Assembly (NCBI RefSeq): GCF_030658505.1
Contig: NZ_JAUTXR010000180.1
Span: forward strand, 1-64,000
Reading direction: 5' to 3'
DNA length: 64,000 nt
From: Stenotrophomonas raiganjensis (SeqCode)
GTDB taxonomy: Bacteria; Pseudomonadota; Gammaproteobacteria; Xanthomonadales; Xanthomonadaceae
Under the pieces are notes generated by a model. That model was given only the letters and a program-made list of their open reading frames with translations. It did not search any database and was not told where the DNA came from. A program made the position numbers and the translations under genes. Shown here piece by piece: positions 27,545 to 37,658 of this stretch (positions within the stretch are counted from its first letter, which is position 1; every line of letters begins with the position of its first letter).

Positions 27545-29332
27545 ATGCAGTCTTCATCGCCCCTGACCCTGCCGGCACGCAGCGCCATCGTCCTGATCGC
27601 CCTGCTGCAGGGTCTGATGTTGTATTCCGCGCAGGAACTGTCCGATGCGTGGCCGTTCCGCGATATCGGTTGGCGCTACTGCTGGTACGCCTGGGTGCTG
27701 GCCATTCCCAGCGCGGTGGCGCTGAGCCTGGTGGAGCTGGGCCAGCGCCGCCTGTGGCTGCAGGCCGCGCTCGGTTCGGCGGTGGTGCTGGCGCTGGCCG
27801 CCTGGATAGGCTGGAACCTCAATGGCGAGACCGCACTGGACTCGGGTGCACTGCAGTTCCCGTTGACCCTGGGCATGGCCGTGGCGGTGTTCGTGGCCCT
27901 GCCCTGGTGGCAGTTCCAGCTGCAGCACGGGCACTGGCGCGCCAGCTACCCGGAGTTGTTCGAGCGCGCCTGGCAGAACGGCTTGACCCTGGCCCTGGCG
28001 GCACTGTTCACCGGGCTGACCTGGCTGCTGCTGTGGCTGTGGGCGGCGCTGTTCCAACTGCTGGACGTGAATGTCTTCCGCGACCTGTTCCGGCAGGACG
28101 CGTTCATCGCACTGGCCACCGGCAGCCTGGCCGGGTTCGGCGTACTGATCGGGCGCACCCAGCACCGCGCGATCCAGATCACCCGCCAGGTGCTGTTCGC
28201 GATCTGCCGCGGGCTGCTGCCGCTGCTGTCGTTCATCGCCGTACTGTTCGTGCTGAGCCTGCCGCTTACCGGGCTGGAACCGCTGTGGAAGACCCGTTCC
28301 GCCGCCAGCCTGCTGGTGGTGGTGTCGCTGCTGCTGGTGACGCTCACCAATGCGGTCTACCAGCAGGGGGAAGACACCGCGCCCTACCCCGTCGTGCTGC
28401 GCCGCCTGGTTGAAGCCAGCCTGCTGGCACTGCCGGTCTACGCGGCGCTGGCACTATATGCACTGGGCCTGCGCGTGGCGCAGTATGGCTGGACCGTGGA
28501 TCGCTTCTGGGCGGTGCTGATCGCGCTGGCCGTGACCGGCTATGCCGTGGGCTATGCACTGGCGGTGCTGCGCCGGCAGGGCCGCTGGTTGCAGGCACTG
28601 GAGCCGGTCAACCGCTGGATGTGCTGGGCGGTGCTGGCACTGGCATTGCTGGGCAACTCGCCGCTGCTGGACCCGGTGCGGCTGACCCTGTCCAGCCAGC
28701 TGGCGCGCCTGCGTGCGGACCCGCCGGCGATCACCAGCAGCGACGTCAACGTGCTGCGCTTCGATCTTGGGCGCCGTGGCGTGCAGGTGCTGCGCGAACT
28801 GCAGCGTGATCCGGCCATCACCGCCGATGCCAACGCGCCACAGGTGATCGCAGCAGCGCTGGCACGCACGTCACGCTGGGACGACGGACAGCGCCTTGAC
28901 AAGGGGCTGCAGGACGTCGCCGCCCTGCAGCGCGCGCTGAAGCTGGCCAAGGGATCCAGCTCGCCACCGGACGATTGGTGGCAGGCACTGGCCACGCGCG
29001 CGATCAATGGCGAATCCTGCGCCCAGAGCGAGCGCGACTGCCTGATCGTGCATCGCGACCTGGACGGCGATGGCACCGGCGAAGTGCTGCTGTGCGAGCT
29101 GTACACGCACCGTGGACCGGACTGCGTGCTGTACGCGCGAGGCAGGGATGCCCAGTGGCGCCGGGCCGGTTCGCTGTTCGGCACCGTCAGCGGCCAGGCC
29201 GAAGCCATCAACCAGGCCCTGCGTGATGGCGAACTCACTCTCGAACCGCCGCGCTGGCCGATGCTGTCCATCGGCGGGCGCCCTGCGGTGGCCATCGATC
29301 CCGAACCCGAATCCAACGAGTCTTCCCCATGA
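27545..29332 (+). CDS. DUF4153 domain-containing multi-pass membrane protein
   Basis: 595-residue protein: about eleven membrane helices in the first 380 residues, then a soluble C-terminal part (about 385-595) containing SDVNVLRFDLGRRGVQVLREL and a DLDGDGTGEV acidic loop that resembles a calcium-binding loop. The first half matches DUF4153. Function unknown. The ATG has GGAAGG upstream; the tag gene starts within its last codon (ATGA). Confidence 0.82.
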   Translation: MQSSSPLTLPARSAIVLIALLQGLMLYSAQELSDAWPFRDIGWRYCWYAWVLAIPSAVALSLVELGQRRLWLQAALGSAVVLALAAWIGWNLNGETALDSGALQFPLTLGMAVAVFVALPWWQFQLQHGHWRASYPELFERAWQNGLTLALAALFTGLTWLLLWLWAALFQLLDVNVFRDLFRQDAFIALATGSLAGFGVLIGRTQHRAIQITRQVLFAICRGLLPLLSFIAVLFVLSLPLTGLEPLWKTRSAASLLVVVSLLLVTLTNAVYQQGEDTAPYPVVLRRLVEASLLALPVYAALALYALGLRVAQYGWTVDRFWAVLIALAVTGYAVGYALAVLRRQGRWLQALEPVNRWMCWAVLALALLGNSPLLDPVRLTLSSQLARLRADPPAITSSDVNVLRFDLGRRGVQVLRELQRDPAITADANAPQVIAAALARTSRWDDGQRLDKGLQDVAALQRALKLAKGSSSPPDDWWQALATRAINGESCAQSERDCLIVHRDLDGDGTGEVLLCELYTHRGPDCVLYARGRDAQWRRAGSLFGTVSGQAEAINQALRDGELTLEPPRWPMLSIGGRPAVAIDPEPESNESSP

Positions 29333-29874
29333 GCGGTTACTGCCTCATCGCCCAGGGCCATCCGGTGCATGACTACTACCACGCCAACGAATACGGCTTC
29401 CCGCAGCGTGACGAGCGCGAGCTGTTCGAGCGGCTGGTGCTGGAGATCAACCAGGCTGGGCTGAGCTGGGAAACGATCCTGAAGAAGCGCGAGGGCTTCC
29501 GCGCAGCCTATGACGGCTTCGATGTGGACCGCGTGGCGGCGTATGCCGAGCAGGACATCGAACGCCTGCTGTCGGACGCGGGCATCATCCGCAACCGGCT
29601 GAAGGTACTGGCGGCGATCCACAACGCGCAGGTGATCCAGCAGCTGCGATCCAGCCACGGCAGCTTCGCGGCCTGGCTGGATGCGCATCACCCGCGCAGC
29701 AAGGCCGACTGGGTGAAGCTGTTCAAGAAGACGTTCCGCTTCACCGGCGGCGAGATCACCGGCGAATTCCTGATGAGCCTGGGCTACCTGCCGGGGGCAC
29801 ATGCCGAGGACTGCCCGGTGCATGCGCGGCTGCTGAAGCTGGCGCCGCCGTGGTTGAGGGCCGCCGCCCGCTGA
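29329..29874 (+). CDS. tag: DNA-3-methyladenine glycosylase I (Tag)
   Basis: Base-excision repair enzyme removing 3-methyladenine. 181 residues, HhH-GPD-like Tag fold. Zinc-site residues appear conserved (Cys5 in YCLIAQ, His18 in YYHANEYG, and His plus Cys in the C-terminal AEDCPVHARL), with the active-site block LFERLVLEINQAGLSWETILKKRE. The N-terminus reads SGYCLIAQ where many homologues have RCxW. ATGA overlap with the DUF4153 gene. Confidence 0.92.
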   Translation: MSGYCLIAQGHPVHDYYHANEYGFPQRDERELFERLVLEINQAGLSWETILKKREGFRAAYDGFDVDRVAAYAEQDIERLLSDAGIIRNRLKVLAAIHNAQVIQQLRSSHGSFAAWLDAHHPRSKADWVKLFKKTFRFTGGEITGEFLMSLGYLPGAHAEDCPVHARLLKLAPPWLRAAAR

Positions 29875-29883
29875 TGGATATCC

Positions 29884-29945
29884 GCCGGTCATGGCCCGGC
29901 GCTACCACGCAAGGGTTCCGGTAGTGCCGGCCGCTGGCCGGCAAC
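29884..29945. repeat. Two GTAG-type REPs
   Basis: A GCCGGTCATGGCCCGGCGCTAC palindrome in reverse orientation (29884-29905), then GTAGTGCCGGCCGCTGGCCG in forward orientation from 29921. They fill the gap between the convergent tag and YitT-family genes. Confidence 0.8.
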
Positions 29946-29956
29946 CCCGTTGAACG

Positions 29957-30664
29957 TCACACGCCCATGTAGCGGCCCGGGCGGTGGTTGAACATCAGCA
30001 CCAGGCTGAGCACCACCGCGCCGATGGCCGAGTACAGCACCTTCGACGGCGACAGCACGAAGAACGCGGCCACCATCAGGCAGGCGTCGTAGGACATCTG
30101 CACCTTGCCCGCGCTCCAGCCACGGGTGCGCTGCAGGTACACCGCCAGGATGCCGATGCCGCCGAGGCTGGCACGGTGCCGGATGAAGAACAGGATGCCC
30201 AGGCCGGACAGCGCGCCCCCCACGATCGCCGAATACAGCGGATGGATATGCGAGAAGTCGATCCAGCGCGGCAGCAGGTCGGTCAGCACACCACTGGCGG
30301 TAACCGCAGCGAAGGTCTTCAGGGTGAATTCCCACCCCATGCGCCGCAGCGCCACCCAGTAGAACGGCAGATTGACCAGCACGAACACCAGGCCGAAGTT
30401 CCAGCCCATCGAGTAGTGCAGCAGGAACGCCATGCCGGCCATGCCGCCGATCATCAGCCCGCCCTTGGCGAAGATGGCCAGGCCCAGCGAGGCCACCATC
30501 GTGGCCAACACCATGCCCTGCACGTCCTCGGCAATCGAGTGACGCAGCGCTTTTTCGTCGGCGGTGGTGCCGGCACTGTCGGGCGGTGGGGTCAGCGGAC
30601 CGGCGGTGACCAGGTGGCCGTCAGCGTCGTCGCACGGCGCGGGGCCATGGGAAGGAAGGGACAT
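29957..30664 (-). CDS. YitT family membrane protein
   Basis: 235-residue integral membrane protein with about six helices and the family block GGMAGMAFLLHYSMGWNFGLVFVLVNLPFYW. The C-terminal soluble DUF2179 domain of many YitT proteins is absent, so it is a short member. Function unknown. The start is placed at the ATG giving MSLPSHGP; an upstream ATG would add an unconvincing 26-residue leader. Confidence 0.85.
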   Translation of the reverse strand: MSLPSHGPAPCDDADGHLVTAGPLTPPPDSAGTTADEKALRHSIAEDVQGMVLATMVASLGLAIFAKGGLMIGGMAGMAFLLHYSMGWNFGLVFVLVNLPFYWVALRRMGWEFTLKTFAAVTASGVLTDLLPRWIDFSHIHPLYSAIVGGALSGLGILFFIRHRASLGGIGILAVYLQRTRGWSAGKVQMSYDACLMVAAFFVLSPSKVLYSAIGAVVLSLVLMFNHRPGRYMGV

Positions 30665-30757
30665 GCGGGCGGGGGAACAGCGGGTGGGGAGCGGTATTAG
30701 ACACGATCTGCATGACAGTTGCAGATGAAATCGTTCAGCCACCCTCGCCCATTCAGG

Positions 30758-31207
30758 TTATTCCGGGACTGCGACGGGCAGCACGGCCAGCATGTCCTCG
30801 CCATCGTCGTCCATCCCGGTCTCGACGAATCCGAAGCTGCCATAGAAGGCGCCGGCCACCGGATTGCGCGGGTTGTAGCAGATCTCGATCTCGGCCAGCC
30901 CGGGCGTGGCCCGGATCTGCGCCAGCGCCAGTTCCAGCGCACGTCGACCGATGCCACGGCCCTGCCAGCGTTGATCGACCATGAAGCGCCAGATCGACAT
31001 CCGCTGCGGCGTCTCCGGCACCCACATGAAGAACCCGACCCACTCGCCATCGGCACGGATGGCGCGGGTCTGGTAGCCGGGATGGAATGCCGCCTGCACC
31101 AGCGACCAGGTATTGCTGGCCACGAAACCCTGCTGCGCCTCGCTGACCTCGAGATCGCACACCGCCTCGTAGTTGTCGGGAGTGATCGCTTCCAGCGTGA
31201 CCTGCAT
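30758..31207 (-). CDS. GNAT family N-acetyltransferase
   Basis: 149-residue GCN5-type acetyltransferase. The acetyl-CoA loop is RWQGRGIGRRAL, preceded by IWRFMVDQ and followed by EIEICYNPRNPVAGAFYGSFGFVETG, the last block being like diamine or amino-acid acetyltransferases. The acceptor is not predictable. Same direction as the DUF4287 gene upstream and the YitT gene downstream. Confidence 0.9.
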   Translation of the reverse strand: MQVTLEAITPDNYEAVCDLEVSEAQQGFVASNTWSLVQAAFHPGYQTRAIRADGEWVGFFMWVPETPQRMSIWRFMVDQRWQGRGIGRRALELALAQIRATPGLAEIEICYNPRNPVAGAFYGSFGFVETGMDDDGEDMLAVLPVAVPE

Positions 31208-31303
31208 GCGAGCGTCCTGCCTGGGGATGGACGCCCAGTCTGCCCGCCCCCTGCATCCCTTGGGACGATGCTGCCGGCAACCGTTCAGCGCGGGGTTGCC
31301 TGC

Positions 31304-31516
31304 TCAACCCTTGCCGGCCAAGTGATGCGCCACCAGCGCGTTGGCATGGCCATGGCCCAGCCCATGCTCACTTTTCAGGAAGCTGACCAGTTCCATGTGT
31401 TTCAGGCCCTTCTTCCCCGCCAGCAGCCCGAACCAGTGCGTCACCGGCTGCCCGTAGGTCTTCTCGATGGAGGGGAAGTACGAGGCCGGGCCTTTCGGCT
31501 TGGCGTCAGTGCTCAT
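31304..31516 (-). CDS. DUF4287 domain-containing small protein
   Basis: 70-residue protein matching DUF4287 (SYFPSIEKTYGQPVTHWFGLLAG, then KHMELVSFLKSEHGLGHGHANALVAHH). A GGGAG ribosome-binding site lies at good distance before the ATG at 31516. Function unknown; the histidine-rich end is notable. Confidence 0.85.
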   Translation of the reverse strand: MSTDAKPKGPASYFPSIEKTYGQPVTHWFGLLAGKKGLKHMELVSFLKSEHGLGHGHANALVAHHLAGKG

Positions 31517-31610
31517 GTGCAGCTCCCGTTGAAGTCATTCATTCGACGAACCACAGACGCAGAAATCGACATACCCACACGTCCGAGCCCGCCTCGCCCG
31601 ACAGACCGCA

Positions 31611-31803
31611 GCCAACTGTCGAAGGCGGGGTGGGTCCGGTTGAGGGGGTGTGAGCGGCATGGATGCCGCGACCAAGCCCCCATGGATGGGTTTACGGCGT
31701 CCCCACAACCGGACCCACCCCGCCATCCCACGGATAGCCTGCTTTTGAAGTTGACGTTGCCGTTGACGTTGTTTCGGCAGGTGCCGGGCGCAGCCCGGCC
31801 GTA
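31611..31803 (+). repeat. Composite palindromic repeat element, copy 3
   Basis: Fills most of the 297-base gap between the DUF4287 and LysR genes. Order: CTGTCGAAGGCGGGG, hairpin with perfect 19-bp arms (31624-31642 and 31706-31724) around an inner GGCATGGATGCC palindrome, ATCCCACGGA, GCTTTTG, four hexamers AAGTTG/ACGTTG/CCGTTG/ACGTTG (31748-31771), and the REP-like palindrome CCGGGCGCAGCCCGG. It lacks the GTGTCGAC/ATCCACGC palindromes seen in copies 1 and 2. Confidence 0.8.
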
Positions 31804-31813
31804 TCATCCCCTC

Positions 31814-32710
31814 ATGCCCCGCGAAAACCTCAACGACCTGCAGGCCTTCGTCCACGTTGCCCGCGAGGGCAGCTTCACCAAGGCCGCCGCCCAGCTGGGC
31901 GTGTCCCAGTCCGCGCTCAGCCATGCCATGCGCGGCCTGGAGCAGCGCCTGGGCGTACGCCTGCTGACCCGAACCACGCGCAGCGTGTCCACCACCGAAG
32001 CCGGCGCCCACCTGCTGGAAACGCTCGCCCCGCGCCTGGCCGAGATCGAGGACGGGCTGGCCGCGCTGGCCGAATACCGCGAGCGACCGGCCGGCACCAT
32101 CCGCATCAATGCCACCGGCCATGCCGCCGAGTACATCGCGTGGCCGCGGCTGGCCCCTCTGCTGCAGCAGTACCCGGACCTGAAAGTGGAACTGGCCGCC
32201 GACTACGGGTTGGCCGACATCGTCGCCGAGCGCTACGACATCGGCATCCGCCTGGGCGAGCGGCTGGCCCGCGACATGATCGCCGTACCGGTCAGCCCGC
32301 CGCTGCGCATGCGCGTGGTCGGTGCGCCCAGCTACTTCCGCCAGCACGTGGTACCGCGGCATCCGGACGACCTGGCCGGGCACAACTGCGTGACCCTGCG
32401 CCTGCCCACGCATGGTGGGCTGATGCCGTGGGATTTCGGCCAGGACGGCAATGAACTGAGCGTGCGCGTGAGCGGCCAGTGGATCTTCAACAGCATGGGC
32501 ATGACCCGCGCCGCCGCGCTGGCCGGCAGCGGGCTGGCCTGGCTGCCGGAAGACCAGGTGCAGCCCATGCTGGACGACGGACGCCTGCAGTCGGTGCTGG
32601 ACGACTGGTGCCCGCACTTCGACGGCTACTACGCGTATTACCCGTCACGCCGCCACGTCACCGTGGCGATGCGTACCGTGCTTGATGCGCTGCGTGGGCC
32701 GATGGGGTGA
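31814..32710 (+). CDS. LysR family transcriptional regulator
   Basis: 298-residue LTTR: winged HTH at about 1-65 (FVHVAREGSFTKAAAQLGVSQSALSHAMRGLEQRLG), then a substrate-binding domain (about 95-298) of the CrgA-like group. It starts only ten bases after repeat copy 3, so its promoter must lie in or through the repeat. Convergent with an aldo/keto reductase gene, which is a plausible but unproven target. Confidence 0.92.
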   Translation: MPRENLNDLQAFVHVAREGSFTKAAAQLGVSQSALSHAMRGLEQRLGVRLLTRTTRSVSTTEAGAHLLETLAPRLAEIEDGLAALAEYRERPAGTIRINATGHAAEYIAWPRLAPLLQQYPDLKVELAADYGLADIVAERYDIGIRLGERLARDMIAVPVSPPLRMRVVGAPSYFRQHVVPRHPDDLAGHNCVTLRLPTHGGLMPWDFGQDGNELSVRVSGQWIFNSMGMTRAAALAGSGLAWLPEDQVQPMLDDGRLQSVLDDWCPHFDGYYAYYPSRRHVTVAMRTVLDALRGPMG

Positions 32711-32752
32711 GGAGCAAGGAGTGCGGACCAACGGTCCTCACCCACCGGGTGG

Positions 32753-33811
<1,059 letters not shown>

Positions 33812-33847
33812 TCATGACTGGAATTCATCAATCAGCAGCGGTGCCCG

Positions 33848-34509
33848 TCATTCCATCGCCTGCAGGGTGTCGGAGCATCCCGCCAGTTCCACCATCATCC
33901 TGCCAGCGTTGCGGAACGCCGGATCCCGCGGCACCCATCGCGCGAACCAGCGCTGCTCGCCGTCCACCACGGATTCAAACATCCACGTTGAGCCATCAAG
34001 CCCAGCGCTCGAGTCTTCGCCCTGCAACAGCGCAAACGCGGCGGCGATGGCCTTCCATTCCTCCGCATTCAGCGCGCGCGGTGGAGGACACGCCCCGCCC
34101 TTGACGTCAGAGGAGGATCCGGGAACATCGAAGTCGCGCGCACTGCGCCCCACGATCCACGCCTGGCCCGCTGCATTGCGCTGTGCGCGTACTACCACGC
34201 CCGGGAAGAATGAGGTAAGCCAGACGAAGCGATACGCCTGGACCGGTATGCTGCCACAACGGAACGACGGCTCGGCAAGCCTTCGAGATCCCGCAACGCG
34301 TCTCTGTAGGACGCCTTCGCAAACCCAGTGAAATCGAGGAACGGAAGCGAGCCCCTGCTACGCCTCTGTGCAGGCGGTGGCAGCAGATACCGGGCATGCG
34401 CCTGCGGATCGTCGCAGCCTTCGGCCGGGGTGGCCGGTTCGGGGGTACGGGCACAGCCGGCCTGCAGCAGCACGGCGATGGCCAGTATCACGCTCGTAGT
34501 CGCACGCAT
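33848..34509 (-). pseudogene. Frameshifted lipoprotein gene
   Basis: The first frame (34509 to 34192) begins MRATTSVILAIAVLLQAGCA, a lipoprotein signal with lipobox LQAGC, and reads protein-like to GFAKASYRDALRDLEG. The second frame (open from 34357 down to 33848) continues as PSFRCGSIPVQAYRFVWLTSFFPG and GQAWIVGRSARDFD, and starts with no methionine or ribosome-binding site of its own. A one-base loss somewhere in 34195-34357 would explain both. Either a pseudogene or a sequencing error; family not recognised. Confidence 0.65.
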
Positions 34510-34595
34510 GCCGGCCTCCCTGGCAGGTTCACGCCGGCGTGCATCCGGCGCTGCGGTCATCCCGGAGCAGAGGGCGCCCGCAGGCGCCCGTGCGG

Positions 34596-35738
34596 TCACC
34601 GGATCTCGGAAATCTCCACGCCATCCAGCCCCTGCGACAGGGTGCGCGCGTCGCCGCCCTGGCTGAGCTTGATGCGCAGGCGCACCTCGTTCTGCGAGTC
34701 GGCGTAGCGCAACGCGTCCTCGTAGCTGATCTCACCGGCCTGGTACAGCTCGAACAGGCTCTGGTCGAAGGTCTTCATGCCCAGCTGGACCGAATCCTTC
34801 ATCACTTCCTTCAGCTTGTGGATCTCGCCATCGCGGATGTAGTCCTGCACCAGCGGCGTGCCCAGCAGGATCTCCATCGCCACCTTGCGCGAGCGGCCAT
34901 CGGGCGACGGCACCAGCTGCTGCGCGATCACGCCCTTGAGGTTCAGCGACAGGTCCATCAGCAGCTGGTTGCGGCGGTCTTCCGGGAAGAAGTTGACGAT
35001 GCGGTCCATCGCCTGGTTGGCGTTGTTGGCATGCAGGGTGCACAGCACCAGGTGGCCGGTTTCGGCGAACGCGATGGCGTGGTCCATGCCTTCGCGGGTA
35101 CGCACCTCGCCGATCATGATCACGTCCGGCGCCTGGCGCAGGGTGTTCTTCAGTGCCGCCTCCCAGCTGTCGGTATCGATGCCGACTTCGCGCTGGGTGA
35201 TGATGCAGCCTTCGTGCTTGTGCACGAATTCGATCGGGTCTTCGATGGTGATGATGTGGCCGGTCGAGTTCTGGTTGCGGTAGCCGATCATCGCCGCCAG
35301 CGAGGTCGATTTACCGGTACCGGTGGCACCGACGAACAGGATGATGCCGCGCTTGGTCATTGCCAGCGTCTTGATGATCGGCGGCAGGCTCAGTTCTTCC
35401 ACGGTTGGAATGCGCGTCTCGATGCGACGCAGCACCATGCCGACCTGGTTGCGCTGGTAGAAGCAGCTCACGCGGAAGCGACCGACACCGGACAGGCCGA
35501 TGGCGAAGTTGCATTCGTGGGTCTTCTCGAATTCCTCGCGCTGCGCCGGGGTCATCACGTTGAGCACCAGGTCGCGGCTCTGCTGCGGCGTGAGCGGGGT
35601 CTGCGTGATCGGCGAGATCTTGCCGTTGACCTTCATCGCCGGCGGCATGCCGGCGGTGATGAACAGGTCGGAGGCGCGCTGGTGCGCCATCAGCTTGAGG
35701 AACGAAGTGAAATCGATGGTGGTCGCGGTGGTGTTCAC
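34596..35738 (-). CDS. pilU: Type IV pilus retraction ATPase PilU
   Basis: Hexameric AAA+ GspE-family ATPase that assists PilT in pilus retraction and twitching. 380 residues. Walker A GATGTGKS, Asp box ITIEDPIEF, Walker B VIMIGEVRTREGMDHAI and His box HLVLCTLHANN are intact. GTG at 35738 was chosen because GGGAG lies at the right spacing; the upstream ATG lacks a site. Downstream of pilT in the same direction, 99 bases apart. Confidence 0.95.
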   Translation of the reverse strand: MNTTATTIDFTSFLKLMAHQRASDLFITAGMPPAMKVNGKISPITQTPLTPQQSRDLVLNVMTPAQREEFEKTHECNFAIGLSGVGRFRVSCFYQRNQVGMVLRRIETRIPTVEELSLPPIIKTLAMTKRGIILFVGATGTGKSTSLAAMIGYRNQNSTGHIITIEDPIEFVHKHEGCIITQREVGIDTDSWEAALKNTLRQAPDVIMIGEVRTREGMDHAIAFAETGHLVLCTLHANNANQAMDRIVNFFPEDRRNQLLMDLSLNLKGVIAQQLVPSPDGRSRKVAMEILLGTPLVQDYIRDGEIHKLKEVMKDSVQLGMKTFDQSLFELYQAGEISYEDALRYADSQNEVRLRIKLSQGGDARTLSQGLDGVEISEIR

Positions 35739-35837
35739 GGCGGGCTCCCAATGGGGCATGTACCAGGAAACGGTCGGTGGAGGAAACGGCACGGGGGCGG
35801 CAGTGCATCGATGCACGCCGCCCGGGGCTGCCCCGCC

Positions 35838-36875
35838 TTACTCGAACAGTCGCTTGTCCTTGGCGTAGTCGCGGGCCTGGTTGCGGGTGATCAGGCTGCG
35901 CTTGACCAGGTCCTGCAGGTGCTGGTCCAGGGTCATCATGCCGTACTGCTGGCCGGTCTGGATCGCCGAATACATCTGCGCGACCTTGTCTTCGCGGATC
36001 AGGTTGCGGATGGCCGGGGTGCCAACCATGATTTCCCACGCAGCGGTACGACCACCGCCGACCTTCTTCAGCAGCGCCTGCGAGATCACCGCACGCAGCG
36101 ATTCGGACAGCATCGAGCGCACCATCGGCTTTTCGCCGGCCGGGAACACGTCGATGATGCGGTCGATGGTCTTGGCCGCCGAGCTGGTGTGCAGGGTGCC
36201 GAACACCAGATGGCCGGTCTCCGCAGCGGTCAGTGCCAGGCGGATGGTTTCCAGGTCACGCAACTCGCCGACCAGGATGATGTCCGGGTCCTCACGCAGT
36301 GCCGAGCGCAGCGCTTCGTTGAAGCCATGCGTGTCACGGTGCACTTCGCGCTGGTTGATCAGGCACTTCTGCGAGGTGTGCACGAATTCGATCGGATCCT
36401 CGACGGTGAGGATGTGGCCGTATTCGTTCTTGTTGATGTAGTCGATCATCGCCGCCAGCGTGGTCGACTTGCCCGAACCGGTCGGGCCAGTCACCAGGAT
36501 CAGGCCCTGCGGCTGCTGGATCACTTCGCGGAACAACGGCGGGCAGGCCAGGTCCTCGAGGGTGAGCACCTCGGACGGAATGGTACGGAACACCGCACCG
36601 GCGCCGCGGTTCTGGTTGAACGCGTTCACACGGAAGCGCGCCAGCGACGGGATCTCGAAGGAGAAGTCCACTTCGAGGAATTCCTCGTAGTCGCGGCGCT
36701 GCTTGTCGGACATGATGTCGTACACCAGCGCATGGACCTGCTTGTGGTCCAGGGCCGGGATGTTGATCCGGCGAACGTCGCCGTCCACGCGGATCATCGG
36801 CGGCAGGCCTGCGGACAGGTGCAGGTCGGACGCTTTGTTCTTTACGGAAAACGCCAACAGCTCGGCGATATCCAT
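35838..36875 (-). CDS. pilT: Type IV pilus retraction ATPase PilT
   Basis: Main motor for pilus depolymerisation and twitching motility. 345 residues: N-terminal PAS-like domain (1-100) and RecA-like core with Walker A GPTGSGKS, Asp box VEDPIEF, Walker B ILVGELRDLETIR and His box HLVFGTLHTSS. The C-terminal AIRNLIRE motif needed for retraction in P. aeruginosa is present. A GGGGAG site precedes the ATG. Divergent from the YggS-family gene. Confidence 0.97.
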   Translation of the reverse strand: MDIAELLAFSVKNKASDLHLSAGLPPMIRVDGDVRRINIPALDHKQVHALVYDIMSDKQRRDYEEFLEVDFSFEIPSLARFRVNAFNQNRGAGAVFRTIPSEVLTLEDLACPPLFREVIQQPQGLILVTGPTGSGKSTTLAAMIDYINKNEYGHILTVEDPIEFVHTSQKCLINQREVHRDTHGFNEALRSALREDPDIILVGELRDLETIRLALTAAETGHLVFGTLHTSSAAKTIDRIIDVFPAGEKPMVRSMLSESLRAVISQALLKKVGGGRTAAWEIMVGTPAIRNLIREDKVAQMYSAIQTGQQYGMMTLDQHLQDLVKRSLITRNQARDYAKDKRLFE

Positions 36876-36962
36876 GAGCGGCTACTCCCCAATAACGGCT
36901 TCGACTGGAAGGATCTTTCCCCGAGCGGCAGTATAGCCTCCTGATTCAACGGAACGCGTTAC

Positions 36963-37640
36963 GTGGCCACTCCCCTGCCCCAGATCCTGAGCAACCTGCA
37001 TGCCGCCGCCGAGGCCGCGGGCAGGCCCGATCCACGCCTGCTGGCGGTGTCCAAGACCCAGCCGGCCGAGGCCGTGGCCGCGCTGGCCGCACAGGGCCAG
37101 CAGGCCTTCGGCGAGAACTATGTGCAGGAAGCGCTGGCCAAGATGCAGGCGCTGCAGCACCTGGCGCTGGAGTGGCACCTGATCGGCCACCTGCAGTCGA
37201 ACAAGGCCGAGGCCGTGGCCACCCACTTCGACTGGGTGCAGAGCGTGGACCGGCCCAAGCTGGTAACGGCGCTGGCGCGCCATCGCCCGGCCGCACGCGG
37301 CCCGCTGAATGTGCTGATCCAGGTCAACATCGACGATGAATCCAGCAAGCACGGCTGTGCTCCGGAAGAAGTGGACGCACTGGCCGCGGCGATTGCCGCC
37401 GAGCCCACCCTGTGCCTGCGTGGCCTGATGGCGATTCCTGCGCCGTGGCCCGAGGTGGAGCGCCGTCGGGATGCGTTCGTGCGCATGCGCACACTCTTCC
37501 AGTCGCTGGCCGCCCAGCATGCACAGGTCGACACGCTGTCGATGGGCATGAGCAGCGACTACGCCGACGCCATCGCCGAGGGTGCCACCCTGGTGCGCAT
37601 CGGCACCGCCCTGTTCGGCGCGCGCCCGCGCCCGGCCTGA
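36963..37640 (+). CDS. YggS family pyridoxal phosphate homeostasis protein
   Basis: 225-residue PLP-binding TIM-barrel protein (PLPBP). Lys31 in LLAVSKTQ is the expected Schiff-base residue; other blocks are FGENYVQEALAK, WHLIGHLQSNKA and LSMGMSSDYADAI. It maintains free PLP levels and has no demonstrated enzyme activity. GTG start. Paired with proC 19 bases downstream, a conserved arrangement next to pilT. Confidence 0.94.
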   Translation: MATPLPQILSNLHAAAEAAGRPDPRLLAVSKTQPAEAVAALAAQGQQAFGENYVQEALAKMQALQHLALEWHLIGHLQSNKAEAVATHFDWVQSVDRPKLVTALARHRPAARGPLNVLIQVNIDDESSKHGCAPEEVDALAAAIAAEPTLCLRGLMAIPAPWPEVERRRDAFVRMRTLFQSLAAQHAQVDTLSMGMSSDYADAIAEGATLVRIGTALFGARPRPA

Positions 37641-37658
37641 TTTCCCAAGGAGACTTCC

